From contig JASMLK010000053.1 in assembly GCA_030748735.1 (NCBI GenBank), positions 1 to 56,846 on the forward strand: a stretch of 56,846 nucleotides of DNA. Reading direction: 5' to 3'. Both the position numbers and the translations under genes were made by a program. Of the stretch, positions 35,002 to 44,369 are shown one piece after another. Position 1 is the first letter of the stretch, and each line of letters opens with the position of its first letter. This stretch comes from Myxococcota bacterium (GTDB taxonomy: Bacteria; Myxococcota_A; UBA9160; UBA4427). The notes under the pieces were generated by a model. The model saw nothing but the letters and a program-made list of their open reading frames with translations. It searched no databases and had not been told where the DNA came from.

Positions 35002-36513
35002 ATGGCCACACCGAAGCGGCACAGCCCCGGCGCCAGGCGCCACGCCATCGTCGTGGCGGGCATGCATCGCAGCGGCACGTCGGTGCTCGCGGGTGTCCTG
35101 CATCGACTGGGTGCGGCGCTGCCCGCAACGCTGCTGCCGGCCAACGAGAACAATCCACGCGGCTACCACGAATCGCGTCTGATCTGCGAATTTCACGACG
35201 CGGTGCTCGCCGAAGCGGGTTCGGGCTGGTCGCGCGTCGAAGGCCCCGACCCGACGTGGTTCTCGTCGAAGCAGGCAGCGGCCAGGGAAGACGAACTCGC
35301 CGCTCTCGTTTCGAGTGAGTTTGGCGAGCAAGAGGTCATGCTGATCAAGGATCCGCGCGTCTGCCGCGTGCTTCCCCTCTGGTCGCGTGTGCTCACAGGT
35401 CTCGAAATTCGCGCCCACTACCTGATCCCCGTGCGCGACCCGCGCGCTGTCGCGGCTTCTCTCGAACGCGCGAGCCAGATCCCCGAACACATCGGGCGCC
35501 TGCTCTGGCTCGACCACATACTCGCGGCCGAAAGGGAGACACGCGGACAGACACGAGCCTTCGTATCCCAGGAAGCCCTCGAACGGGATTGGCGTGGGAC
35601 CCTCATGCGCGCGATCGAGCAAGCCGAGATCCCGCTCCCCACCGCCACCCGCGAGCGAAGCGCGGACATCGACGCCTATCTCGCGTGGAATGGTGCATCG
35701 ACGGCGGCGAGCGACCCCCTCCACCCCTGGCTCGACGACACGCTTTCGACCATGCGCCGCGCTTGCGAAGACACCGAAGTCGACACGATCGCGCTGGATC
35801 GAATGCGTGATGCGTTCCACGAAGCGGAAGCGGCTTTCGGCCCTGCGCTTGCGGCGGCACAGGTCGCACTCGAGACCGACCGCGCAAAGCTGAACGATCG
35901 AGATCACCGCGTCACGGATCTCGAGAGCGAGCTCGAAGCGCTTCGCGCGCGGCGACGCGAGCAACAGGCGCAACTCGAACGCCGACACGAGGAAGCGGAA
36001 GCGCTCCGCAAGACGATCGAGTTGCTGACGAAGCTCACGATCGATCACACGCGCGAACCCGACAGGCCCGCGTCCGCAGAACTGCGCGCCAGCCTCGAGG
36101 CCATCCAAAAGGCCGCACCGGCCGACATCCCGGGGCTCGCTTCTACCGCGGCGCTGTTCGCCGACCTCCATCAGCGCATCGCCGGCCACGAACGCGAACG
36201 GCAGTGGAGAGCCGACGAGATCGCGCGGCTGGCCCGCGACACCGCCGACGCGAAAACACAGCTCACGCAAGCGCGGCGCGAACGTGACGCCGCCGAAACG
36301 CAGCGCGCTGCGCTTCGCGATCGTGTCGCAGAACTCTCGCTGCACGTCGAAAACCAGCAACGCGACACGCGGCTTCTGCAAGCACAGTCGGCAACAACCG
36401 AACGCGAATGCCTGCGTCTCGAAGCAGAACTCGCCCGCCTGCTCGAAGAGCGCAGCAAGTCGCCCGGCGCTCTCGCTGACTTGCTTCGCCGCATCCGCGG
36501 GAGTTCCGGGTGA
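35002..36513 (+). CDS. Sulfotransferase-like protein with C-terminal coiled coil
   Basis: A 503-aa two-part protein. Residues 14-225 resemble P-loop sulfotransferases: VVAGMHRSGTSVLAGVLHRL is the PAPS 5'-phosphosulfate loop (G20-S27), and LIPVRDPRAVAASLERA is the 3'-phosphate-binding motif. From about residue 290 to 495 it is almost continuous coiled coil (RVTDLESELEALRARRREQQ and similar). It starts at ATG 35002; an upstream open frame back to 34747 overlaps the previous gene and is not used. A role in sulfating or sizing the polysaccharide is inferred from context. It is co-translated with the next gene (GTGA overlap). Confidence 0.82.
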   Translation: MATPKRHSPGARRHAIVVAGMHRSGTSVLAGVLHRLGAALPATLLPANENNPRGYHESRLICEFHDAVLAEAGSGWSRVEGPDPTWFSSKQAAAREDELAALVSSEFGEQEVMLIKDPRVCRVLPLWSRVLTGLEIRAHYLIPVRDPRAVAASLERASQIPEHIGRLLWLDHILAAERETRGQTRAFVSQEALERDWRGTLMRAIEQAEIPLPTATRERSADIDAYLAWNGASTAASDPLHPWLDDTLSTMRRACEDTEVDTIALDRMRDAFHEAEAAFGPALAAAQVALETDRAKLNDRDHRVTDLESELEALRARRREQQAQLERRHEEAEALRKTIELLTKLTIDHTREPDRPASAELRASLEAIQKAAPADIPGLASTAALFADLHQRIAGHERERQWRADEIARLARDTADAKTQLTQARRERDAAETQRAALRDRVAELSLHVENQQRDTRLLQAQSATTERECLRLEAELARLLEERSKSPGALADLLRRIRGSSG

Positions 36514-39188
36514 GCGGGGCCACGGAACTCACCCGTGACCACCTTCGCTGGCCACTCTTCGACGCCGCGTGGTACCGCCAACGCTATCCGGAAGTCGTAC
36601 GAGCCGGACTCGAGCCGGAACGGCATTACCTCGAAACCGGCGAAGCCCATGGCTACGCCCCGAACGCGCTCTTCGACACGGAATGGGTGCGAGCACATCT
36701 CCGCGCAGACGCTCCCGACTCACCGCTGCTGGCGTACATCGAAGATCCACTCGCGAACGCCCCCAATCCACTCTTCGACCCTGCGTGGTACCTCGCCGCG
36801 CACGCAGCCGAGTTGGGCGATGAACGATGCGCGCTCGGGCACTACCTGCGCGCGGGCACCGCGATGGACCTGCGGCCACATCGATACTTCGACCCCAGCT
36901 TCTATCGCGCATCGCTTCCTGCAGGCGAACGCGAAGTACCGCTGCTTCTCGCCCACTATCTGGATGTCGGAGAGGCGGCAGGCTGCAGACCGCATCCGGG
37001 CTTCGACCCGGATTGGGTGCGCGGCCAATACGCTCCGCTTTCGACCCACTGCGAGCGTTGCGGACGCACGCGGGGAGCTCTCGCCCACTACGCCGAGGTT
37101 GGTGCAGCCCGTGATGAGTGGCCGAGCGCAACGTTCGACCCGGCATTCATACATGCGCGCTATCCCGCCTTGTCGGCGAAGGACAGTGATCTACTCGCGC
37201 GCGTCTCGAGCGAGCCCGAGCGTTTCGCTCCGAACGCCTATGTCGTAGCCGGTGATTCGAGTGCGCCCGCCCTTTGGGAGTATCGCGAGCACTTCGACTT
37301 TGCCCGCGAGCAACTCGGCACATCCGAGGACTCGCACCAGCCCCTGTTCCACTACCTGGACCGCGACATCGAAGCTTCGGTGCGAACGCCACGGGAAAGC
37401 GCTGTGCCTTCGATCGACGAACCCGGCCACGTCGAGGCGACGATCGTCATTCCGACCTACGACAACTGGTTCTTTGCCACGGCTTGCCTGCATGCGATCG
37501 CTACGGCAAAGACGCGGCTCGGCTTCGAAGTCATCGTCGCCGACGACGCCTCGCCATCGCCAGCACCAGACCACCCGCTGTACCGATCACCCGGCGTTCG
37601 CGTCGTTCGCGGTGAGGCGAACCGCGGGTTTCTCGAGAACTGCAACGCCGCCGCGCGGGTGGCACGCGGTGAATACGTCGTCTTCCTCAACGACGACACG
37701 CTCGTCTGTGATGGCTGGCTGGACGAGCTGGTCGCGACCTTCGATCGCTTCGACGGCGTCGGCCTCGCGGGGGCGCGGCTGCTGCAAGCAAACGGCACCG
37801 TGGGCGAAGCCGGTGGTATCGTGTGGCGCGATGCTTCGGCGTGGAACTACGGGCGACATCTCGAAGCCGATCACGCTTCGCTGCGCTACGCGCGTCCGGC
37901 CGACTACGTCTCCGGCGCCTGCCTCGCAATCCCGAAAGCCCTCTTCGAGCGCCTCGGAGGCTTCGACCCGGTGTACGCACCGGCCTACTTCGAGGACACC
38001 GACCTCGCCTTTCGCGTGCGTCGAGCGGGCAAGCAGGTCGTCTACCAATCCAATGCCCGCGTCTATCACTTCGAGGGCACCAGCTCCGGAGTCGACCCGA
38101 CGTCGGGGGTGAAGCGCCATCAGGCGATCAACCAGGCGAGCTTCGCGCAACGCTGGCAGAGCGCGGTCGCGCATCACGGCGAACGCGGCGTCGACGTCGA
38201 GCGCGAAAAGGACCGCTACGTGAACGGGCACGCGCTCGTGGTCGATGCCTGCCTTCCCACCCCCCTTCGCGATGGCCGGTCCCACGCACTCGTACAGGCC
38301 CTGCTGCGGCTACGCGACGCGGGATACGAGACGACCCTTCTTCCCGAAAACCTCGATGCACCTGCGCACCTCGCCGACCCACTTCGCGGACTCGGCATTC
38401 AGGTGCTCGGCGGTAGAGACGTCTCATCGATCGAGGCTCATCTCACCCGACACGGTGCTCGACTCGACAAGGTCGCGTTTGCCCGCCCGGGGGTAGCCGA
38501 GCGCTGGCGCGAGTTGGCAGAAACACACTGCCCTCGAGCAGAGCTGATCGCCTTCGACCTGGCCGCTTCAACGGCCTACGCGACCGAACCCTCTCGATCC
38601 GACGCGGCGCTGGCATTCGACGAGAGTGGGAGTGACGCCGGTGAACGAAGCGGGATCTGGATCGTGGCGGGCACTCGTGACGATGTCCTGGCCGACAGCT
38701 TTCTGTGGCTGCGCGACGAAGTCGTTCCGGCACTTGGCGGAGAACCGGGCGAAACATCTCGGCTTCCGGTTTTCTGCACCGATTCGCGTGGCTGGTTGCA
38801 CGCACTGGCGGACGCAGACGGCGCATTCGCCTTTCATGACACCACGACCGGCACCGCGTCGTCCTCGCGTGGCGAACCACTCGGCAGTCATCGCATCGCC
38901 GTCGCACCCAACCGCTTCGGCGGCGACGTTGGTGCCGCGATCGGCGCGGCACTCTCCCAGGGCCTGCCCTGCGTGGTGAGCCCCTACGCTGCAGCTCACC
39001 TCGAAGCCACCGACCACCCCGCGATCGCGATTGCGCCCGATGCACGAACCTTCGCGAATGCGATTGCCGGTTGGATGTCCGACGACACGACTTGGCGCGC
39101 GGCATCGCTCGCAGCACGGACCCACCCCGCCGCCTTGGCGGCAGAAACGCTCATACCGCGCGATCTGGGATCCCCGCCGGAAAGCTGA
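36510..39188 (+). CDS. Repeat-bearing family 2 glycosyltransferase (892 aa)
   Basis: Three parts are visible. Residues 16-215 are about six tandem units of 35-42 aa built on FDPxWYxxxxP...HYxxxGxxxGxxPHP. Residues 310-560 are a GT-A domain: ATIVIPTYDNWFFATACLHA, VIVADDASPSP, VFLNDDTLVCDGW (DxD) and APAYFEDTDLAFRVRRAG. Residues 570-880 are a GT-B-like region without strong motifs, ending in a segment resembling a glycosyltransferase C-terminus (SQGLPCVVSPYAAAHLE). The GTG start overlaps the sulfotransferase stop. The 3' end overlaps the convergent 39151-43206 gene by 38 bp. Confidence 0.85.
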   Translation: MSGATELTRDHLRWPLFDAAWYRQRYPEVVRAGLEPERHYLETGEAHGYAPNALFDTEWVRAHLRADAPDSPLLAYIEDPLANAPNPLFDPAWYLAAHAAELGDERCALGHYLRAGTAMDLRPHRYFDPSFYRASLPAGEREVPLLLAHYLDVGEAAGCRPHPGFDPDWVRGQYAPLSTHCERCGRTRGALAHYAEVGAARDEWPSATFDPAFIHARYPALSAKDSDLLARVSSEPERFAPNAYVVAGDSSAPALWEYREHFDFAREQLGTSEDSHQPLFHYLDRDIEASVRTPRESAVPSIDEPGHVEATIVIPTYDNWFFATACLHAIATAKTRLGFEVIVADDASPSPAPDHPLYRSPGVRVVRGEANRGFLENCNAAARVARGEYVVFLNDDTLVCDGWLDELVATFDRFDGVGLAGARLLQANGTVGEAGGIVWRDASAWNYGRHLEADHASLRYARPADYVSGACLAIPKALFERLGGFDPVYAPAYFEDTDLAFRVRRAGKQVVYQSNARVYHFEGTSSGVDPTSGVKRHQAINQASFAQRWQSAVAHHGERGVDVEREKDRYVNGHALVVDACLPTPLRDGRSHALVQALLRLRDAGYETTLLPENLDAPAHLADPLRGLGIQVLGGRDVSSIEAHLTRHGARLDKVAFARPGVAERWRELAETHCPRAELIAFDLAASTAYATEPSRSDAALAFDESGSDAGERSGIWIVAGTRDDVLADSFLWLRDEVVPALGGEPGETSRLPVFCTDSRGWLHALADADGAFAFHDTTTGTASSSRGEPLGSHRIAVAPNRFGGDVGAAIGAALSQGLPCVVSPYAAAHLEATDHPAIAIAPDARTFANAIAGWMSDDTTWRAASLAARTHPAALAAETLIPRDLGSPPES
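36555..37154 (+). repeat. Tandem FDPxWY...HYxxxG protein repeats (about 6 units)
   Basis: Degenerate 35-42-residue units, e.g. LFDAAWYRQRYPE, LFDPAWYLAAHAAE, YFDPSFYRASLPA and FDPDWVRGQYAP, each followed by an HY...G and a P-H/P-N linker. DNA identity between units is low, so they are old protein repeats rather than recent DNA duplications. Confidence 0.8.
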
Positions 39189-42100
39189 GTTCGAGACGCT
39201 CGAAGAGCGCGCGCACCTGGCGCTCCGCACACTCGAACGAGAAGTGCGCGTCGATGTGAGCGAGCGCATGGCGGGACATCGCCGCCCAGAGCGCCGCATC
39301 GCCGTAGAGACGAACCACTTCGGCCGCGAAGGACGACGCGTCTTCCGCGACCAGAATCTCCCGCCCGGGCGCTGCGGGTATCCCCTCGACCGCGATCGGG
39401 GTGGCCACGCACGGCAGGCCATGCGCCATGCTGTGGTTCACCTTGCCCTTCACGCCCGCTCCGTAGCGAAGCGGAGCCACCGTCACGCGACACGCTTCGT
39501 ACAAGGGCGCAAGGTCTTCGACGTAGCCGTGAACGACGACACCAACGCCAGCGAGTTCACGAATTTCGGGCGGCGTCTCGCTGCCAACGACATGCAGCAC
39601 GACATCGCCGAGGTTCTCGCGGATCTTTGGCAGCACCCTTTCTACGAACCACAGCACGGCGTCGACATTCGGGGCATGACGAAAGCCACCAACGAAGAGC
39701 ATCCCCGCCCGCCCCTCGAAGCCCTGCTTCGGTTCCGTGCACTGGTGGATGTTGCTCACCACGTCGCACGTTGCGTTCGGCACGCGCGCCATCAATTGTT
39801 CGCGATCGGCCTCGCTCACGACCAGGGTCGACACGGCCTCTTGGCAGGCTCTCCGTTCGGCGGCGGCTTCGGGTGCGCTCACCTGCGAATGACCTCGCAA
39901 GGCGACTTCGCGATCGCGTCGCAAGGCGTGAAGGTCGACCGTGTCGTAAACCAACTTCGCGTTGGGACACGAGGAACCGATCGCCGACGCGAGCTTCATC
40001 CAGGTGCGCGGTCGACTCACGATGCATAGATCGAAACTGCGACCGTGATCTTCGAGCCATGCCGCAACCGAGGGCACGTGGGGCGGACCGGGCACCTGAA
40101 CCCCGACAGCACGCAGCCGGGCAACTTCACGCTCGGGATGGGAACGATCGGCCGACACGAAGGTCACACGGCAACCCAGGCGCCGAAGCACGCGCAGCAG
40201 GTTGAACATGCGAAGCGAACCCGAGTCCCGGTCCGGCGTGAGCATCGTGGCGTCGGCGACCAGCACTGAAGCTCCGGTTTCGAAAGCACCGAGAGCGACG
40301 TCGCTTCCCTCTTTGCGCTTCGACCTCCCGGCGAGAGCCTCGGCCCAGCGCTCGCTGAAACGCTTACGGTTCTCGTCGAGACTGGGGCTGCGTCCCGTCG
40401 CCGGATCGCGCGCGTAACTCACACCACCGAAGTGGATCACCGTCGATGTCGGCTGCACCCAGACCTCGCGCCCGGCTTGCCGCACCCGAAAAGCCAGGTC
40501 CGTGTCTTCGTAGAAGGCCGGTGCGAAAGCCACGTCGAAGCCGCCGAGTTCGTGATAGCGTTCGCGCTCGATCAGCAGGCTGGCCGCCGAGACGTAGTCG
40601 ACCCGGCGCGCGTAGGCGTAGCGCGGAATCGCGGCATCGACGCCGTGGCCGCAGTTCGCCGCGCTCCCGTCGTCGAAGACGACGCTCCCCGCTTCCTGCA
40701 AGCGACCATTGGGCATCAGCAGTCGACTACCCACGATGCCTGCCCCCGGAAATTCGTCGAGCGACGAAACCAGCGCATCGAGCCAGCCATCGACCACGAT
40801 CGTGTCGTTGTTGAGCAGAAGGAGGAGATCACCCCGTGCGTTTGCGGCGCCGCGATTGCAGGCATGAACGAAGCCGAGCGGACGGGGATTGCGAAGCACG
40901 CGAACCCCATCGAGTTGCTCGTAGGGGTCGCCCTCGAAGCCGCGGCAGCGCTCCACGGGTCCATCGACCACGAGGATGACCTCGAAGGTCGTCGCGTCCG
41001 TGGCAGCCGCGATCGAACGCAGGCACGCGAGCGTATACGCGGGCGGACCGAAGGCGGGGATCACGATCGAAACGCGGGGTTCATCCTCGCGTTCGCATCG
41101 AATGGCCGAGCTGGCCCGAGTCGCTTCGGTGCGCAGCGCGTGCTCGGCGAGCATTCGAGCGGGCAGATCACTCGACCGTTGCCCTTCGCCGAGCTCCCGC
41201 TCTCGGAAGAAGCGCGCGCAGTGATCCATCCAGGGCGCACAGGCCGCTTCGGCGATCGGCCCTCGAGACAAGTGACCGTACAGCAGATGGTGGATCAACG
41301 GGTTCGCGTCGGGTTCGTGCTCGAGCGCCTTGCGACCGTCGAAGAAGGGATTGGGCTCGAGCCCGGCACGGGCACCTTCCTTCAAGTAGTGGACCAGCAG
41401 GTTGCCCTTCGGAGGCTTCGCGCCGCGAAACTGCGAGAAATAGAAATGCCGATCAAATAGATGATGCGGGCGGTAACCGGCCGCCTCGCCCCCTTCGACG
41501 TAGTGTGCAATCGGCACTTGCCCGTTCGCGACGTCGGGCGACGCTTGAGCCTGATACGACTTCGTCGAGAACAACGGATGGGGATCCGCTTCGCCGTCGT
41601 TCCGGCGATGCAGGTAGTGGAGCAAGCGCTCGGCACCGCTCCGAGCGAGTTCGGGGAGTTGTGCCCCGTAGTAGACCGGGTCGAAGAGCGGGTGCGGCGA
41701 GAGGTCCGCGGCGTCACCGCGCCCGCGATAGTGCTCGATCGCATAGAGCCCGCTGACCTCGACGTCGGCACCCTGTTCGACGTACCAGGCCGGGTCGAAG
41801 AGCGCGCACGGCCTGCGTCCTTCCGCCGCCCCGTGATGAGCATAGTGATGAAGCATGTTGGGTAGCGACGCCAGATCGGAATGTGCCGCGCGATACCAGG
41901 CCGGGTCGAAGAGTGGATGTGGGCAAGCCCCCTTCTCTTCTCCCTCTTCCACATACCAGGTGAGCACGTCTTCATCGCGATCGGCCAGGTGGGGGTGCTG
42001 GCAGAGCAGCCATGCGGGATCGAGCAGTGGATGCGGCGAGCGCAGATCCGAAACCCGACTCTGTGCGAAGCAAGCAAAGCGGTGCCCGCCCGCAGTCTCG

Positions 42101-43206
42101 ACCTGCGGCACCTGCGCGCCAAAGTGGTCGGGGTCGAAGAGTGGATGCGGCCACAAGCCGAGGCGATCACCGACTTCGACATAGTGGGTATAGGGATCGA
42201 GCCGATCGCCGAGCCCGGGTGGCTGCTGGCTTCGGTAGTACGATTCGTCGAACAGAACGCGAGCCCGGTCGACGCGTGGTGATCCGGGTGCCGCCGGCCC
42301 GCGCGAGGTACCCGCGTCCGGTCGAGCGTACTGCCCCTGCAGACGCCCGAGGGTTTCCGCGGCGAACAGCGGGAGGCTCTTCGCGAGTTCACGCCAACGA
42401 CCTCTCGCCGCCCGGCGCGAGACATGCTGCAAGTCGCGACCGAGTTCCGCGAAGCCGGTCGACACGACGCTTCCTGCACCCGGCCGATCCGAGAATTGGG
42501 CCCGATGCAGACGCGCATCCTGCAACGAGCGCTCGCGCGTTTGCGCGAAGCGGAAGGGATGCGAATGCACGACACAGGCTCGCGGGCGAAACGCGATCGT
42601 CCATCCCGCGCGCATCACCTGATGGGACCAGGCCAGATCCTCGCCGAACACGACATCGGGAAACGGAAAGTCTACGAGCAGGTCGCGGCGCACACATGAC
42701 GCGACGTTGTTGAACGCGCAGGCCACCCGTTGTTCGTGGTGCGACATTCGCTCGAAGTCTCGAGGGTCACCGATGCGCTGGTCGCGGGGCTGCCCATCGA
42801 AGCACGGATCGCGCTCGACCCGCCGGACCACCAGCGGCGAAGCATCTTCGCGCGGCACCACCCGGGCATACGACCCTGCGACGACCGCGTCTGCAAAGGG
42901 CGCGGCAAGCGCCTGCAGGAAGGTCGGCTCGAGGGGCAGCGCGTCCTGGCTGAGGAAGGCCACCAGAGGTGAATCCACGAGCGAGGCGCCGAGGTTGCGC
43001 GTGCGGCCATGGCCGAATTCATCGGGTGCGATCGCGTGCACCCGCACGTCGCGCTCGCGCGCGATACGCACCGTGTCGTCACTCGACCCCGAGTCGACGA
43101 CGAGGACTTCTGCGGCCCCCGACTTCGCGAGTACATCCAGCAGGGGCGCAAACCCCGGCCCCGCATTGCGCGTGGGGATCACGATCGAAGCGTCGCAGGG
43201 TTTCAT
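39151..43206 (-). CDS. Giant multi-domain glycosyltransferase (GT2 / repeats / GT2 / GT4)
   Basis: 1351 aa from ATG at 43206, which overlaps the upstream stop by one base (TGATG). Domain order: (1) GT-A, residues 4-290, with SIVIPTRNAGPGFAPLL, VVDSGSSDDTVRIA and FLSQDALPLE; (2) about nine FDPxWY...HYxxxG repeats, residues 317-650; (3) a second GT-A, residues 711-960, with RVSIVIPAFGPPAYTLACLR, LLLLNNDTIVVDGW and PAFYEDTDLAFRVRQAG; (4) a GT-B/GT4 domain, about 985-1340, with FVGGFRHAPNVDAVLWFVE and a nucleotide-sugar motif APLRYGAGVKGKVNHSMAHG. It could add several sugars in sequence. The stop codon lies inside the opposing gene. Confidence 0.88.
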   Translation of the reverse strand: MKPCDASIVIPTRNAGPGFAPLLDVLAKSGAAEVLVVDSGSSDDTVRIARERDVRVHAIAPDEFGHGRTRNLGASLVDSPLVAFLSQDALPLEPTFLQALAAPFADAVVAGSYARVVPREDASPLVVRRVERDPCFDGQPRDQRIGDPRDFERMSHHEQRVACAFNNVASCVRRDLLVDFPFPDVVFGEDLAWSHQVMRAGWTIAFRPRACVVHSHPFRFAQTRERSLQDARLHRAQFSDRPGAGSVVSTGFAELGRDLQHVSRRAARGRWRELAKSLPLFAAETLGRLQGQYARPDAGTSRGPAAPGSPRVDRARVLFDESYYRSQQPPGLGDRLDPYTHYVEVGDRLGLWPHPLFDPDHFGAQVPQVETAGGHRFACFAQSRVSDLRSPHPLLDPAWLLCQHPHLADRDEDVLTWYVEEGEEKGACPHPLFDPAWYRAAHSDLASLPNMLHHYAHHGAAEGRRPCALFDPAWYVEQGADVEVSGLYAIEHYRGRGDAADLSPHPLFDPVYYGAQLPELARSGAERLLHYLHRRNDGEADPHPLFSTKSYQAQASPDVANGQVPIAHYVEGGEAAGYRPHHLFDRHFYFSQFRGAKPPKGNLLVHYLKEGARAGLEPNPFFDGRKALEHEPDANPLIHHLLYGHLSRGPIAEAACAPWMDHCARFFRERELGEGQRSSDLPARMLAEHALRTEATRASSAIRCEREDEPRVSIVIPAFGPPAYTLACLRSIAAATDATTFEVILVVDGPVERCRGFEGDPYEQLDGVRVLRNPRPLGFVHACNRGAANARGDLLLLLNNDTIVVDGWLDALVSSLDEFPGAGIVGSRLLMPNGRLQEAGSVVFDDGSAANCGHGVDAAIPRYAYARRVDYVSAASLLIERERYHELGGFDVAFAPAFYEDTDLAFRVRQAGREVWVQPTSTVIHFGGVSYARDPATGRSPSLDENRKRFSERWAEALAGRSKRKEGSDVALGAFETGASVLVADATMLTPDRDSGSLRMFNLLRVLRRLGCRVTFVSADRSHPEREVARLRAVGVQVPGPPHVPSVAAWLEDHGRSFDLCIVSRPRTWMKLASAIGSSCPNAKLVYDTVDLHALRRDREVALRGHSQVSAPEAAAERRACQEAVSTLVVSEADREQLMARVPNATCDVVSNIHQCTEPKQGFEGRAGMLFVGGFRHAPNVDAVLWFVERVLPKIRENLGDVVLHVVGSETPPEIRELAGVGVVVHGYVEDLAPLYEACRVTVAPLRYGAGVKGKVNHSMAHGLPCVATPIAVEGIPAAPGREILVAEDASSFAAEVVRLYGDAALWAAMSRHALAHIDAHFSFECAERQVRALFERLELSFPAGIPDRAV
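41257..42258 (-). repeat. Tandem FDPxWY...HYxxxG protein repeats (about 9 units)
   Basis: Units of about 37 aa: VLFDESYYRSQQPP, PLFDPDHFGAQVPQ, PLLDPAWLLCQHPH, PLFDPAWYRAAHSD, ALFDPAWYVEQGAD, PLFDPVYYGAQLPE, PLFSTKSYQAQASP, HLFDRHFYFSQFRG and a degenerate last copy. Most end in an HYxxxGxxxGxxPH linker. The family is the same as the repeats at 36555-37154. Confidence 0.85.
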
Positions 43207-44369
43207 CAAGGCTTCGACTCGGGAAAGAGCTTTCGCAATTCGAACAACTCGATCAGCCCATCGTGGAGTTCGCGGTAGCTCGGATCGTCTTCGATGCACC
43301 AGAAGGGATCGTCGAACAGGGCGAAGATCTCGGCGTCACTGCGGCGACGTTGCGACTGCACGGCTTTGCGACGCGCCATCCATGCGTCCCAATCACCCAG
43401 CAGGTCTCCGAGCGCAAAGAGATCAGCGGCGGCTTCGTTGCGGATCGAAACGCCGGGGCGCGCAAGGCCGCGAATGGTGTTCACCAGTTTCGCCCAACCA
43501 CGCGACGGGCTCGGGACCGCGTGCTCGATGCGGAACCCGCGTTCGGCGTCGACCCCGGCGACGAGCTGCATGCGTCGCACCGCGAGCGCGAGCGCCGCAG
43601 GAAAGATGCGCCGCAGGTTTTCGTCGTCGTAGTTCTTGAAGCACGAAAGCAGGGGGTTGCGAATCTGCAGCAGGCGAACCGCTTCGACGGGAAAAGTGGA
43701 AGTCGTGCTCGCGTGGTGGTGGCGGCAGACGGCGTCTGGCACGTATCGCACCTCGTGACCCTGCAACCAGAGCCGCCAGCCGAGATCGACGTCCTCGTAG
43801 TAGGCGAAGAAGGCTTCGTCGAAGCCACCCACGTCGAGAAACACCCGGCGGTCGATCGCCATCGCGCCACCGCAGGGGAACAGGCTCGGCGCTTCGCGCT
43901 CGTGATCGGACGAAGGCGTGTCGCGGTAACCCTTTGCGATCCCGATCCCATGGAAGTTCATACCACCGCCCGCAAAGTCGATCGCCTCGCCGTCCCAGGA
44001 AAGCATTCGTGCCGTCGTCGCAACCACCTGCTCTCGAACGATCGGTTCGATCAAGCGCGAAACGAAGTCAGGGTCGAAACGGATGTCGGTGTTCAGGAAG
44101 CAAACGATGGCGGCCTCTGCTTCGCGCGCTCCGCGATTGCACGCAGCGCTGAAACCGAGGTTCGTTTCGTTGCGGAGGAGGCGCACACCCGGCTCTCGTC
44201 GAGCGCGCTGTGCACTGCCGTCGCGGGAGCCGTTGTCGACGAGAACGCACTCGGCGAGCGTGTCAGCCAACCCGGTCTGCGCGCGCATGCAGTCGAACAA
44301 GGTGTCCAGGTGCCGCAGGCCGTTGAGATTCGGCACGACGATGGCGACGCGGGGTCGTGAATCGTTCAT
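43206..44369 (-). CDS. Family 2 glycosyltransferase, rhamnosyltransferase-like
   Basis: A 387-aa GT-A enzyme. Motifs include VAIVVPNLNGLRHLDTLFDC, VLVDNGSRDGSAQ, NLGFSAACNRGA and VCFLNTDIRFDPDF (metal site). FFAYYEDVDLGWRLWLQG is the ED acceptor/base motif of WbbL-type enzymes. The C-terminal third (from about 235) is helical and basic, with SCFKNYDDENLRRIFP, as seen in many dTDP-rhamnose transferases. It overlaps both neighbours by 1-4 nt, so it is part of a single minus-strand operon running from wzm. Confidence 0.9.
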   Translation of the reverse strand: MNDSRPRVAIVVPNLNGLRHLDTLFDCMRAQTGLADTLAECVLVDNGSRDGSAQRARREPGVRLLRNETNLGFSAACNRGAREAEAAIVCFLNTDIRFDPDFVSRLIEPIVREQVVATTARMLSWDGEAIDFAGGGMNFHGIGIAKGYRDTPSSDHEREAPSLFPCGGAMAIDRRVFLDVGGFDEAFFAYYEDVDLGWRLWLQGHEVRYVPDAVCRHHHASTTSTFPVEAVRLLQIRNPLLSCFKNYDDENLRRIFPAALALAVRRMQLVAGVDAERGFRIEHAVPSPSRGWAKLVNTIRGLARPGVSIRNEAAADLFALGDLLGDWDAWMARRKAVQSQRRRSDAEIFALFDDPFWCIEDDPSYRELHDGLIELFELRKLFPESKP

